Below, one piece after another: positions 11,319 to 21,413 of a stretch of 64,000 nt of DNA (its first letter is position 1; every line of letters begins with the position of its first letter). The notes beneath the pieces are model-generated. The model saw nothing but the letters and a program-made list of their open reading frames with translations. It did no database searches and was not told the DNA's origin. The position numbers and the translations under genes were made by a program. Source of the DNA: Podocnemis expansa. Its lineage: Eukaryota; Chordata; Testudines; Podocnemididae. The stretch lies in contig ML681992.1 in assembly GCA_007922195.1 (NCBI GenBank), positions 44,058,208 to 44,122,207 on the forward strand, written 5' to 3'.

Positions 11319-11921
11319 CAAGTTCCAGAGGGGTAGCTGTGTTAGTCTATTTCAGCAAGACAAACAAGGAGTGCTGTAGCACTTTAAAAGACTAACACAT
11401 GCATTTAATGCATGAGCTTTGGTGGGAGAAATCCCAGTTTGTCAGATGCTGGAAGTGGGATTTCTCCCACGAAAGCTCGTGCATTAAATACATATGTTTG
11501 TTTTTAAGGCTATGTCTATGGAAAGTTAGTTTGAATTTGTTAGTGCAAACTAATAAGTTTGAGGTTAGTTTGAACTAACCTCGAATTTATTTGAATTAAC
11601 AACATGGACTAATTCAAACTAATGTTAGTTTGAATTAGTCCACTTTGTTAGTCTGAACTAACTGCCCTTAGTTTGAACTTATTAAGTTTGAACTAAGGGT
11701 TAGTCCTGGTCTCCACTGTACTTAGTTCGAATTAACTGGTGGAAGTTATTAGGTCGAACTAAGTGTTCCTTAGTTCGAACTAAGGACTTCCTTACTTCAG
11801 ACTGAGGAAAGCCTGATGTAGACAGGTAAAACGTTAGTTTGAATTAAGCCTCCTTAATTTGAACTAACTTGCCAGAGTAGACATAGCCTAAAAGTGCCAC
11901 AGGCCTCCTTGTTTGTTTTCC
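11319..11921. mobile_element. Penelope-like element, inverted pair, split by a MITE
   Basis: The left half reads as the reverse complement of the PLE 3' end (gaggggtagctgtgttagtc...agactaacac). It joins head-to-head to a forward copy (CCCACGAAAGCTCGTGC). The forward copy is cut at 11507 by a 381-bp Harbinger-type element and resumes at 11889 with 'taaaagtgccacagg'. Confidence 0.75.
11508..11888. mobile_element. Harbinger-type MITE in the PLE
   Basis: Begins GGCTATGTCT and ends AGACATAGCC (inverted ends), flanked by TAA on both sides (11505-11507 and 11889-11891), the 3-bp duplication typical of PIF/Harbinger. The interior is a dense array of the palindrome TTAGTTTGAACTAA and variants, so it can fold back extensively. 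No transposase frame. Confidence 0.8.
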
Positions 11922-12150
11922 CTCCAGCAACTTCTTTCTCCCATCAGCTCAGGAACACCCTCCTTGCACTTGATGCCAGCTTCTTTTTCTTCCATGGGAC
12001 CAGTTACTGTCTCGTCAGAGGGTCTTTGGCACCAGGTAGGACTCTGGTGTCCTTTTCCCTCTGCCTGCCTTTCCTTCTCATCTGCTCAGAGAAACTGGGA
12101 CTTGGCACTGCTCTGTGTGTGTGCACACATTAGCCTTTAAAAGTGCCATA

Positions 12151-12389
12151 AGACTCAGAAATCACAACATCCTAAAACCAGTGGGTCAGCATTTCAATCC
12201 TCCAGATCACTACATTGATGATTTACTAATCGTATGCTCAGACGGATGAATACCAGATCAAGGCTTCAAAGAGAAGCTGCTGAGATGGAATTTGTTTGCA
12301 AATGTTACTGCATTGCTTCATGGCTTAATAGGGACTTTGCATTCTTCTCTCATTACAACAGGAGATTTAAACCTCATCTTCCTCTATAT
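12151..12389 (+). pseudogene. PLE GIY-YIG endonuclease C-terminus, broken
   Basis: Penelope-like elements encode RT followed by a GIY-YIG nuclease. A frame here reads RNHNILKPVGQHFNPPDH, and after a frame change reads RLQREAAEMEFVCK...NRDFAFFSHYN. Together these match the His/Phe-Asn and Arg/Glu landmarks at the C-terminal end of PLE GIY-YIG domains. An in-frame TGA near 12248 and the frame change make it non-functional. The RT and the GIY-YIG active site itself are not in the window. Assignment is from recognition of the family wording, not a database search. Confidence 0.6.
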
Positions 12390-12896
12390 TAGGGGTCTCA
12401 AACTCAAATCAACATGAGGACCAGGAGCATCGCCCCGCAGGCCACGCCCCCAGCCCTAATTCTGCACTGGGGCCCGCTCTGGCCTCAGGTTCCTGCTGCT
12501 GCCAGGCTGGCCCCAGTTCGGGACAAGGCAGGGAGTGGCAGCTGCAGCCACAGGTGGCCCAGCCTAGGATGGGGCTGGAAGCGGCCACCATCACCACAGG
12601 TGGCCAGGCCACAGATCTCCAGCTGGAGACCGGGAAAGGCAGGGGTTGCACCAGGACTCAGGGCACTGGTGCTGGGATTTGGGGCATGAGTCCCATGTGC
12701 CAGGCCCCAGCGACGCCCCTGATGAGGACTAGTAGAGGGTTGCATGAGGACTAGTATGTTAGCCCAAGGGCTGCACCACTGAAACATTTTCATACAATGA
12801 TATTGCAAATATCAGTAACAATCCTGTCGTCGTGGGCCGCAGGAAATAGCTTTAGGGGCTGCATGCGGCTCATGGGATGTGTGTTTGAGAACCCTG
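12390..12896. mobile_element. hAT-type element, family A, nested in PLE
   Basis: Termini TAGGGGTCTCAAAC and GTTTGAGAACCCTG. The flanks CTCTATAT (12382-12389) and CTCTGTAG (12897-12904) fit a diverged 8-bp duplication of the PLE word CTCTGTAT seen uninterrupted (reverse strand) at 15786-16234. GC-rich interior; no transposase. Confidence 0.8.
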
Positions 12897-13089
12897 CTCT
12901 GTAGGCTGCTCCCCAGCATTTGAATCTTTACAACTGCTTTGATTTGCTGTTACAGTATGACCTGGTCCCATGATTTACACTTCCCTGCATTTATTTCCTG
13001 CCATTCTGTAAGATTCCCCATCTTCAAAGCCTCTGACAAAGTGGGAGTTTTCTCCCAATAAGGCTCATGCCATAAATAAATTTGTTAGT

Positions 13090-13880
13090 CTTCAAGTGCC
13101 ACAGGACCAGTTTTCTCCCCAGGACTTCAAATTATGGGGGAATGTAGAAGAAGGTGTGGAGAGGTATTGGGGATGCTCACTAAATTGCTATAGCACTGAC
13201 TAGATGACAATGGTGTGTGGGGGGTGCTGGGAAATTCAGGAGGGTGGAAGGAGAGATGTGAGGGGATATTGGGGGTGCTCACTAAATTGCTGTAACACTG
13301 TGACTAGATGGCAACTGGGGGGGTGTTGGGAAATGCACAGGGGGAGGAGAGATGTGGGGGGGTATTGGGGGTGCTCACTAAACTACTATAACACTGAGTN
13401 NNNNNNNNNNNNNNNNNNNNNNNNNNNNNNNNNNNNNNNNNNNNNNNNNNNNNNNNNNNNNNNNNNNNNNNNNNNNNNNNNNNNNNNNNNNNNNNNNNNN
13501 NNNNNNNNNNNNNNNNNNNNNNNNNNNNNNNNNNNNNNNNNNNNNNNNNNNNNNNNNNNNNNNNNNNNNNNNNNNNNNNNNNNNNNNNNNNNNNNNNNNN
13601 NNNNNNNNNNNNNNNNNNNNNNNNNNNNNNNNNNNNNNNNNNNNNNNNNNNNNNNNNNNNNNNNNNNNNNNNNNNNNNNNNNNNNNNNNNNNNNNNNNNN
13701 NNNNNNNNNNNNNNNNNNNNNNNNNNNNNNNNNNNNNNNNNNNNNNNNNNNNNNNNNNNNNNNNNNNNNNNNNNNNNNNNNNNNNNNNNNNNNNNNNNNG
13801 GGGATTTTGGGGGGGCTCACTACATTGCTGTAACACTGTGAGTAGATGATAACCGGGGGGGGGTAGGGAAATCACTGCAC
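13090..13880. repeat. minisatellite, ~96-102 bp period, interrupted by gap
   Basis: The word 'gctcactaaattgct' with its surroundings recurs with CTCAC at 13176, 13278, 13374 and, after the gap, 13816. Units also share a following 'actagatgacaa' type block. Both gap flanks are inside the array, so the array is the likely reason the assembly failed there. Confidence 0.85.
13400..13799. other. assembly gap, 400 N
   Basis: Exactly 400 undetermined bases inside the minisatellite. The round number suggests an estimated or placeholder length, so array copy number and the true distance to the MTMR2 promoter are unknown. Confidence 0.95.
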
Positions 13881-14096
13881 AGGCCCCCTAAATCTCCAGA
13901 GCGGGTGTCTGTCTGTCTGTCTGTCTGTCTCCAGCTCTGGGCCCGTCACCCCCTGAATTTCCCAGCACCCCCAGCTGTCCTCTAGCCGCACCGCTGGCAC
14001 CCCACACCCCCTCTCCCCCGGATTTCCCGACACCCCGGGGTTATTTCCCGGCAGCCGGTCCCTCCCCCGGCCGGTCGCGCTGCACGCCGGGCGGAC

Positions 14097-14129
14097 ATGG
14101 CAGCCGCCGCCCCCGGGCCCCGGGCCTGA
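14097..14129 (+). promoter_or_regulatory. short upstream ORF in the MTMR2 5' leader
   Basis: ATG at 14097 has G at -3 and G at +4, a strong context. It encodes ten residues (MAAAAPGPRA) and stops at TGA 14127-14129, 24 bases before the main start. It would act on translation only if transcription starts upstream of 14097. Confidence 0.6.
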
Positions 14130-14153
14130 GCCGCCGCCGCCGCCGCCGCCGCC
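14130..14153 (+). repeat. (GCC)8 run before the MTMR2 start codon
   Basis: Eight uninterrupted GCC triplets abut the start codon and supply a perfect GCCGCCATGG initiation context. It is a short trinucleotide tract of the kind that can vary in length. Confidence 0.85.
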
Positions 14154-14233
14154 ATGGAGAAGAGCCTCAGCTGCCAGAGCCTCGGGCCCGGGCCCCCCGC
14201 CGCCCGCCGGCCCAGCGCCGACTCGCTGTCCAG
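14154..14233 (+). CDS. MTMR2: MTMR2 exon 1 (coding part)
   Basis: MTMR2 is a phosphoinositide 3-phosphatase acting on PI3P and PI(3,5)P2 at endosomes; loss in humans causes Charcot-Marie-Tooth 4B1. This exon encodes residues 1-26 plus two bases of codon 27, starting MEKSLSCQSL and ending PSADSLS. Human MTMR2 has the same length here and the same MEKS..C.SLG start and DSLS end. The start codon lies in an optimal Kozak context. The exon ends CCAG|GTAACC, a good splice donor in phase 2, compatible with the exon at 56181. The segment is the disordered N-terminus ahead of the PH-GRAM domain; no catalytic residues are here. Gly/Pro/Ala-rich residues 11-20 differ most from human. Confidence 0.93.
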
Positions 14234-14699
14234 GTAACCCGGCCCGGCCCGTAGTTGGGGGCGGGAGTGCGGCTTGTGGGTGCAGGCAGAGGAGCCAATT
14301 GGGGGCCCCGGGTGAAGGCCCCTTATGGGCCCCCAAAGCCCCCAGTGCCACCCTCAGTGGGGCCCCCATTGCCCCCCTCGAGTCCCAGCCGCCATCGGGC
14401 AAAAGGGGGCCACGTCCCCAGCTTGGGGTCCCAGCGCCTGGCGCCAGCAGCCGCCAAGGTGCCCCCTGCCCTGGGGCAGGGCCTGTCTACACAGCAGCGG
14501 GGGGGGTGACCCTTCCCCGCCACAGCCAGAGCCAGCAATGGGGGTCCCTGCCACCCCGCCGTGGGGAAAAGGGACCCCACACACACCGCAGCAAGGAAGG
14601 GATCGCCCCTGCTAGCTCCCACCGTGGCTGGGGGACGCGATCCTGCACCACGGCCAGAGCAAGCGGGGGCATCGCTTCCCTGCGGTGGCCAGAGGCGGC

Positions 14700-14787
14700 A
14701 GGGGGTGATGGTTTCCCCCCAGCACCCTTTTAAATTGGCAACCGGGGCAAAGCCCCTTTTGTCCCACCATAGTTACGGCCCTATGAG
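14700..14787. repeat. hAT terminus relic, family F
   Basis: 'ggcaaagcccc...accatagttacggccct' is the reverse complement of the start of the element at 20612. The other end was not located in the GC-rich surroundings. Confidence 0.5.
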
Positions 14788-15635
14788 TTCTCCTTTTTAC
14801 CTTCACATCCTCCATCCCACAGGCATTTTAAAAATACAGGATTTTGCCTGGCTTTTTACTTACAGGGGTTAAAGTATGCTAGAACAGAATGCCCCGAACA
14901 CCCTATTTTTAGGGAGAAGCCTTTGAGTGCTCCCTACAAACAGAAGAATATTGCATTAATACTACATTTTCTCCATGTGTCCACCAACATCCACCTTTTC
15001 ATACTTCCCTACTACTCCTTTCCAACATCCGCCTTTCCATGCTTTGGTATCTGGTACCCCTACTTGGGGCGGGAGCAAGGGACCGTAGAGCTGCAGCTTG
15101 CCAGGAGGGGCCTCCTTTCTAGAGTTCAGGCAGCTTCACTCCCAGCCACCACAGGCCTGAATAGAGACTGCCTCGCCTCCAGGCTCTGGATCGGTCCCGT
15201 TCAGGTCTGGGATGGCTGGGGGCGAAGCAGCCCAAACTCTTCAGAGCAGGCTGCTGCAAGGGGCCCCATTCCCAGCAAGCTGCAGCATACTATGCCAGCC
15301 GTTCTCCTCCCTCCCCCTGAGGAGGCACGGCCAGCTGCGGGTAGGCGGGGAGTGCTGCTCTGTCCCCTCTGCAGACACGCCAGGCGGGGGTCGCAGCTTC
15401 TGGCCCTGGCAGTCCGTGGTCTCCAGCACCCCCACCGCTCTGCGAATGGTAGAGTAGGTGAAGCAGTCAACTACTAAGCCCCCCCCCCCCCTTACTGTTC
15501 AGGACTCTAGGCAACGACCTGCTTCATTTACCCCAAAAGCCACCTCTGGGTGCAGGGATGACCTGGGGTGATCCCTGTGAACTGCTATTGGAAGAGGATT
15601 TGTGTCTGGTGATTGATGGGTCTTTAAGCACCGGG
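14788..15635. other. start of intron 1, no recognised feature
   Basis: Partly GC-rich intronic sequence (15070-15460) with overlapping chance frames on both strands and no family motif; ends in homopolymer tracts. Confidence 0.4.
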
Positions 15636-15674
15636 CCCCCCCCCCCCCCCCCCCCCCCCCCCGCCGGGGGGGGG
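15636..15674. repeat. C27-GCC-G9 homopolymer pair
   Basis: A run of 27 C is followed after GCC by 9 G. A shorter run of C lies at 15480-15491. Such tracts are error-prone in sequencing, so exact lengths are doubtful. Confidence 0.85.
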
Positions 15675-15785
15675 CTGGGTTCGTGCAGTTTCTATATGAT
15701 CCCACGTCGGAGGCTCAGTGATCTGACATTTGTCCGTGGGAGAGTGTCAAGTCGTTGAGCCTGAATTGGTCACCTTTGGGGTGAT

Positions 15786-16234
15786 TGAAACAAACGGGGG
15801 GGTCCTGTGGGATTTAAAGACTAGCAAATTTATTTATTGCATGAGCTTTGATGGGAGCAAATCCCACTTAGTCAGATGCTTTGAAGATGGGGGAGCTTAT
15901 GGAATGGGAGGAAATAAATACAGGGAAGTGTAAGTCATGGGATCAGGTCACACCAAATCAAAGCAGTTGTTAAGATTCAAACACTGGGGAACACCATACA
16001 GAGGAAGATGAGGTCAAATCACTTGTTGTAATGAGAAAAAAAACTTAAGTCCCTATTAAGCCCTCAAACAATGCAGTCAAATTTGCAAATAAATTTGAGC
16101 TTTGCAGCTTCGAAGAGTCTGACAAAGTGGGATTTTCTCCCACAAAAGCTCATACAATAAATAAATTTGTTAGTCTTTAAGTGCCGCAGGACTCCTTGTT
16201 GTTTGTTTTACTGAACTAGACTAACACGGCTGCC
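15786..16234. mobile_element. Penelope-like element, inverted plus forward copy
   Basis: The left part (15802 to about 16095) is the reverse complement of the 3' region, including 3' UTR and remnants matching the GIY-YIG end. It joins a forward 3' tail (16110-16234, TCTGACAAAGTGGG...CACGGCTGCC). Flanks CCTTTGGGGTGAT (15773-15785) and CCTTTGGGTTGAT (16235-16247) agree at 12 of 13. The inverted-then-forward layout is typical of PLE copies. Confidence 0.75.
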
Positions 16235-17100
16235 CCTTTGGGTTGATGTCTCAGACTGAAGCTGAGGATCAGGTTAGTGGGCATATGTCTTTGTAATATG
16301 TTGACTTGAGGTTAAATATGTGTCAATTTAAAAAAAAATCATCAGGCAGAGAAAAAGAAAATCCCCATATAATTAATTTGAAAACTTCCTGTTTTTGGTG
16401 TTTACTTGGAATTTTGTAGAGGCTTTTGCAAATTTATACTTAGTCACATGTTTTAAAACACAACTTCTGCTCAAAAATCAGTAACAAGCCTAAGAACATT
16501 GTGTAATAATGTGATTCAAAATGTCTTAAAATCAATATGGTTTATCCATTGGAACCTTAAATTGTGATGGTATATCAATTTGTTTTTGCATTTTACAAAG
16601 TTGCGGCCATATTGCATACTTACCGATAACGGTACTTGTCTGATTTGTTGATGGTGGTGTTTGGCCATTTGTATTCTGGAAATTCCTGACCTTTGAGCAC
16701 TTGACTTTGCAACCTTAGTAATTTGTTCTCGGTGTTGTAGCTGTGTTGATTCCAGGATACTAGAGAGACAAGTTGCATGAGGTAACACCTCTTATTGGGC
16801 CAACTTCCTTGGAACTTCATTCCAGCTGTATTGGAAGTTGGTACTGTAAAAGATAAATCATCCACCTTGCCTCTGTAACAAGCTTAATGATGTTCTTTTA
16901 GGTTCTGTTTAATGTCCTAGGTTTTTAAAAAAGCAAATTGAAAAAAACTGAAGTTCCATGATGACTTCATATTATATTCTCATGAGTCATCAGCAAGGTG
17001 GGAACCTTTAGATTTCCCCCCAAAGGACCTTTACCATTTGAGCTAACTTAGTTATTGACAGAAGTAGTGGTTACTGTCCTCTCTTGTGGACCAGCTCTAG
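16235..17100. other. intronic sequence, little recognised
   Basis: AT-rich intron. A segment near 16770-16870 ('gcatgaggtaacacctcttattgggccaacttcc') resembles an old interspersed repeat common in amniotes; I cannot name it. Confidence 0.35.
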
Positions 17101-17104
17101 AAGG

Positions 17105-17885
17105 GAGTTTTCATCTTGGAAAAAAGATAGCTAAGGGGAGATATGATAGGGGTCTACAAAGTCGTGACTGATGTTGACAAAGTAAATAAAGAAGTGTTGT
17201 TTAGTCCTTCTCATAACACAACAACTGAGGGGTCACTAAGTTAAATGAATGGGCAGCAGGTTTAAAACAAACAAAAGAAAGTATTTCTTTAGATAATGTA
17301 CAGTCAGCCTGTAGACCTCTTTGCCAGAGGATGTTGTGAAGATCAAGACTATAACAGGGTTAAAAAAAAAAAGTAGGTAAGTTCATGGAGGGTAGAATCA
17401 ATCCTGTGGTTATTATCCAGGGTAGGCAGGGATTGCTATTTGCCAGAGGGAGGTAATAGTCACCAGGATGGGTCACATGATGTTTACCTCTTCTGTTTGT
17501 GCCTTTGAATAGGGTTACCAAAGCATGAAAAGGAGGACAGGGAAGTATGAAAGGGAGGACATTGGAGGGCACATGGAGAAAATGTAGTATTAATGTAATT
17601 TTCTTCTGGGCTTAGGAGGCCCTGGAAGGCTTCCCCCTAAACATAGGGTGTTCTGGGGCATTCCAGCAGACTGTAACCACTGTAAGTAAAAAGACAGACA
17701 AAATCATGTGTTTTTTAAATTACTGGCGGATGAAGGGCATGAAGGTAAAAAGGAGGACATGTCCTCCTTTTTCCTGACATCTGGTAACCCTGCCTCTGAA
17801 GCATCTGGTGCTGGCCACTGTTAGAAGACAGGATACTGGGCTTGATATACCATTTCATTTGTCTGACCCAGTATGGTTGTTCTTA
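17105..17885 (+). mobile_element. CR1-type LINE 3' fragment, interrupted by hAT
   Basis: Wording such as 'atgataggggtctacaaa', 'cagcaggtttaaaac' and 'ctgaagcatctggtgctggcca' followed by 'ctgacccagtatgg' is typical of a CR1 subfamily 3' region. A matching copy lies at 39150-39640. The hAT at 17510-17792 splits it. No open frame. Confidence 0.7.
17510..17792. mobile_element. hAT-type MITE, family E, nested in CR1
   Basis: Termini TAGGGTTACCA and TGGTAACCCTG. Flanks CCTTTGAA (17502-17509) and CCTCTGAA (17793-17800) match 7 of 8; the uninterrupted CR1 copy at 39543 reads 'ccctctgaagc', confirming the target. The interior repeats 'aaggaggaca'. Confidence 0.85.
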
Positions 17886-18639
17886 CGGCACTTTACCAGT
17901 GGGTTTTACAGATGTTTGCTGAAAGCAGAGGAATGATGAGCCTCAAGTATCTTGGGTTCCATTACCAGATCTGGAGGGAAATACAGATTTCACCTCTCTG
18001 GAATCTCCAGTCCAGTTCTAATCTTCCATGTCTCTCCTCCCAGGTCTTCATCTAATTTGTCTTCCCCACTCTGGCCTAAGGTGTATTCCCTTGTCCAATC
18101 TCTGAAGTTTCCTAGCCAGCCCCAGTTTCCCTAGCTCCTCATCTAATCTTATTTCCTGCCACCTCTTGGTTTCTTTCTAGGTCCTGGTCCCCATCACTTC
18201 CCAGTTTTTCTCCACTCCCTGTGCCATTCTAGCCTCCAGTCCTAGTTTTGAGCTACCTATCCCAGTTTTCTACTCTTTTCCCTTCCCACATGTCCAGCTC
18301 TTCTTGTCCCCTCTTTCTTCAATCAGAAGCTTTCTCCTCTGTGCTGCCTGAGCCCAGACTTAATGCTGGGGTCTGATTGAGTGATTGTGCTAAAAATATA
18401 CTGTAGTTGTTGCAGCTTGAGCAGTGGGAGGTGCTAGTCACCGCAGGTACATACCTGTCCAACACACTCAGGGTGGCTTCCTTTTTCTGCCACTGATGCT
18501 ACCATGGGTGCAGTCTATTTTTAGATGGCTAGCACTATCAGACTAACATGGGTATGTTTCTTTGAGTCGGGAATAGACCCAGAGTTGAAAATGAAGACAT
18601 AGCCTGAGAGCTCCAGAGGGACTCTCCCCACTTGCAGGT
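17886..18639. other. intronic sequence, no recognised feature
   Basis: Pyrimidine-rich intron with no motif-bearing ORF. Confidence 0.4.
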
Positions 18640-19238
18640 CAGGTGACCGGACCTAGCATGGACCTACTAGAGGCTGAGCTCTTTTTGACCTGCTATTCTG
18701 AATTGATAGGGAAAGTAGAAGTGGGTGGTACCTTGGGCCACTGTGTCTATGAGATAGTTGAGTTCGGGATCCTGACAACAGGAACAAAGGAGGACAGCAG
18801 GATGCAGGCCCTGGACTTCAGAAAAGCAAACTTTGACTCCCTCTGGGAGTTGATGGGAAGGATCTCCTGGAAGGCTAACATAGAGGAAGGGAAGGGAAGG
18901 AATCCAAGAGAGCTGGCTGGATTTTAAAGAAACCTTATTGAAGGCACAGGAATAAATTATCCCAATGTGCAGAAAGAAGAGCAAATATCACAGGCAACAG
19001 CTTGTCTTAGCAAAGAAGCCTCTGGTGAGCTTATACACAAAAAAGAAGCTTACAGAAAGTAGAAGATTGGACAGATACTTAGGGAGCAGTAAAAATACTG
19101 CCTGAGTATTTGCAGAAGTGAAATCAGGAAAGCCAAAGCATGACTGCAATTGCAGTTAGCGAGGGATGTGAAGGATAACAAGAAAGGTGTCTATAGTTAT
19201 GTGAGCAGCAAGAAGAAGGTCAAGGAGAGCGTTGGCCC

Positions 19239-19640
19239 CAGTGCCAGAACTAGGAGTTTTGGCAGCTAGGGTAAGCAGCTCCAAATGTGCCCTCCCCTGA
19301 TGCGGCCCCGATCTGGCCCAGGGCCCAATCCATCTGCAGCCACCGGTGGGAGGAAGTGGGGAGCCAGATTGAGCCCTCACTGCCTTCCAGCGGCACCTGG
19401 GGCTCCCTTACCTGACAGTGGTGCGGTCCCTGGGCCAGAGCTGCACTGGCTGCATGGCCACTGGCCAGGCAAGGGAGCATGCTCGCGGGCGGGCAGCAGA
19501 TTTTATACTCCCGCAGCCCCAGCCTCAGCCTGACACCTGGAAGAATGTGCCTCCGGGGCCAGGTAGGAGTTACGGCTGCTGGCCATGCAATGCCCTCTAA
19601 CATTCAGCGCCTGGGGCTTTGCCCCGGTTGCCTTGCCCTA
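19239..19640. mobile_element. hAT-type element, family F, nested in CR1
   Basis: Starts CAGTGCCAGAACTAG and ends CCTTGCCCTA, flanked by GTTGGCCC (19231-19238) and GTTGGCCA (19641-19648), 7 of 8. GC-rich interior without transposase. Confidence 0.75.
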
Positions 19641-20283
19641 GTTGGCCACCTTACAGAATGAGGGAGGCAACCTAGTGACAGGTAATGTGAGAGAAACTGA
19701 AGTACTCCATGCTGTTTTTGCCTCTGTCTTTGCAGAAAAGATCAGCTCCCAGACTACTACACTGGGCAGCACAGAATGGGGAGGAAGTGAGCATCCTTCA
19801 GTGCTGAAAAAGCAGGTGTCAGGCCTATGTGGAAAGGCTGGACATGCACAAGTCTATGGGGCTGAATGAACCGCATCTGAGAGTGCTGAGGAAGTTAGCT
19901 GATATGATCACAGCCATTGGCTGTTATCTTTGGAAACTCATGGCAACTGGGGAGATGAATGGAAAAAGGCAAATATATTGCCTCTCTTCACAAAAGGGAA
20001 GGAGGAGGATCCAGGGAACTAGTACAGACAGGTCAGCATCACCTCAGTCTCTGGAAAAATCATAGGTCACGTTCTTAAGGAATCCATTTTGAGGCACTTA
20101 GAAGAAAGGAAGTTGATCAGGAACATGGATTCACCAAGGGCACGTCATGTCTCACCAACTGATAGCCTTGTTCAACATCTTCATTAATGATTTGGAGAAT
20201 GGGGTGCTTTGTACCTTCAGCAAATTTGCAGATGACACTAACCTGGGTGGAGAAGTAGATACATGAGAAGGCTGGGATAGGGT

Positions 20284-20372
20284 ACAGGGTGACCTAGACA
20301 AACTGAAGGATTGGGGCAAAAAAAAAACAAACAAAAAACACCACCAAACCAAACCAAAAAAGCAAAAACCCA
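20284..20372 (+). repeat. A-rich simple run in CR1
   Basis: 'gcaaaaaaaaaacaaacaaaaaacaccaccaaaccaaacc' type low-complexity expansion within the CR1 coding remnant. Confidence 0.6.
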
Positions 20373-20611
20373 CGGAGGACATTCAACAAGGACAAGTGCA
20401 GAGTGCTCTACTTAGTAAAGAAGAATCCCACGCACTGCTGCAGACTGGGGACTGACTGGTTAGCCAGCAGTTCTGTAGGAAAAGAGCTGGGGGTTACAGC
20501 GGACAAGAAGCTGTGTATGTGTCAACAGTATGCCCTTATTGCCAAGAAAACTAATGGCATATTGGGCTGCGTTGATAAGAGCATTCCTAACAAACTGAGG
20601 GAAATTATTAT

Positions 20612-20790
20612 CAGGGCCGTAACTATGGGTGGGTGAGTGGGGCTTTGCCTCAGGCACCCTGGAGCAGCTCCACTGAGCTGCTCCATTAAAGGGCACGTTC
20701 TGCACCACTTGCCCCAAGCACCGATCATTGTAAGGGGTGCATTCAGAGCCGAAAGTGCTCCAAGCGCCATAATCAGTAGTTACGGCTCTG
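20612..20790. mobile_element. hAT-type MITE, nested in CR1
   Basis: Termini CAGGGCCGTAACTA and TAGTTACGGCTCTG, flanked by ATTATTAT (20604-20611) and ATGATTAT (20791-20798), 7 of 8. CR1 coding wording resumes directly after the right flank. Confidence 0.85.
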
Positions 20791-21413
20791 ATGATTATTT
20801 CCTTCTGTTTGGCACTGGTGAGGCCACTTTTGAACCCCTCACTACAAGGGAAGATGTGGACAAAAAGCAGAGAGCCCAGGGGAGGCAACAGAAATGGTTA
20901 GGGGGCTTGAGCCCATGGCTTATGGGGAGAGGCTGAGGGAACTAGGCTTGTTCAGTTTGCAGAGATGCATGGAAGGGGTTTGATAGCAGCCTTTAAGTAC
21001 CTGGAAGGGGGTTTCAGAAAGTTTGGAGCTAGGCTGTTTACAGTGGTAGTAGATGACACAATGAGAAGCAGTGGTCTCCAGTTGTGGTGGATAGGTGTAG
21101 GCTGGCTATTAGGAAAAAAAATTTACTAGGGAGGGGGTGAAGCACTGGAATGCTTAGCCAGGGAGGTAGTGGGATCTCCATCCTAAGAGGTCTTTAAGGC
21201 CCAGCTTGACACAGCCCTTGCTGGGATGATTTAGTTGGGGTTTGTCCTGCTTTGAGCAGTAGACTAGACTAGATTACCTCCTGAGGTCCCTTCCAACCCA
21301 TATCTTTTACTTTTCTATGGTCTAGCAGACAAAACTGCTGTAAGCAAGTAAATAAACTACACCTGTCTCCAAGGGAAGTGTTATGGTTTAGGTTCCAATC
21401 CAGTCAAGATTTG

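Larger units (their letters stand above)
12138..13108 (+). mobile_element. Penelope-like element, longest forward copy
   Basis: Contains part of the ORF 3' end (12151-12389), a 3' UTR, and the conserved hairpin plus 'aataaatttgttagtc' tail ending near 13108. Interrupted by a hAT at 12390-12896; removing it restores sequence colinear with the copies at 15786 and 37738. Confidence 0.75.
13960..14720. promoter_or_regulatory. CpG island, MTMR2 promoter and first exon
   Basis: Strongly GC- and CpG-rich, with 'cggccggtcgcgctgcacgccgggcgg' type sequence just upstream of the ATG and no TATA box. This is the usual form of a housekeeping promoter. The transcription start cannot be set from sequence alone. 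A (CTGT)n run lies at the upstream edge (about 13905-13930). Confidence 0.75.
18640..21320 (+). pseudogene. CR1 LINE ORF2 remnant, internally deleted
   Basis: CR1 ORF2 encodes endonuclease and reverse transcriptase. Remnants appear in order: the endonuclease-RT linker (18800-19240), the N-terminal RT part reading like HGFTKG and SCLTN (20105-20160), the palm motif FSKFADDTN (20217-20243), and the C-terminal part (KKTNGILGC, near 20545; ERLRELGLFS, near 20930). RT sequence between SCLTN and the FADD block is deleted. It ends near 21318 with the CR1 3' tail 'cctcctgaggtcccttccaaccca...ttctatgg'. Frameshifts and stops abound. Two hATs (19239-19640 and 20612-20790) are nested in it. The start is approximate. 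Confidence 0.8.

Noticed and set aside
12200..12250. RT active-site-like YIDD
   Set aside because: The flanking wording matches the PLE GIY-YIG endonuclease end in this and the neighbouring frame, and no RT fingers or palm lie around it.
13204..13875. ORFs of 144-209 codons across the gap
   Set aside because: Most codons are undetermined N; the rest is minisatellite sequence.
13872..14733. Several overlapping ORFs on both strands around MTMR2 exon 1
   Set aside because: They are GC-composition artefacts; only the 14154 frame matches a known protein and has a donor compatible with exon 2.
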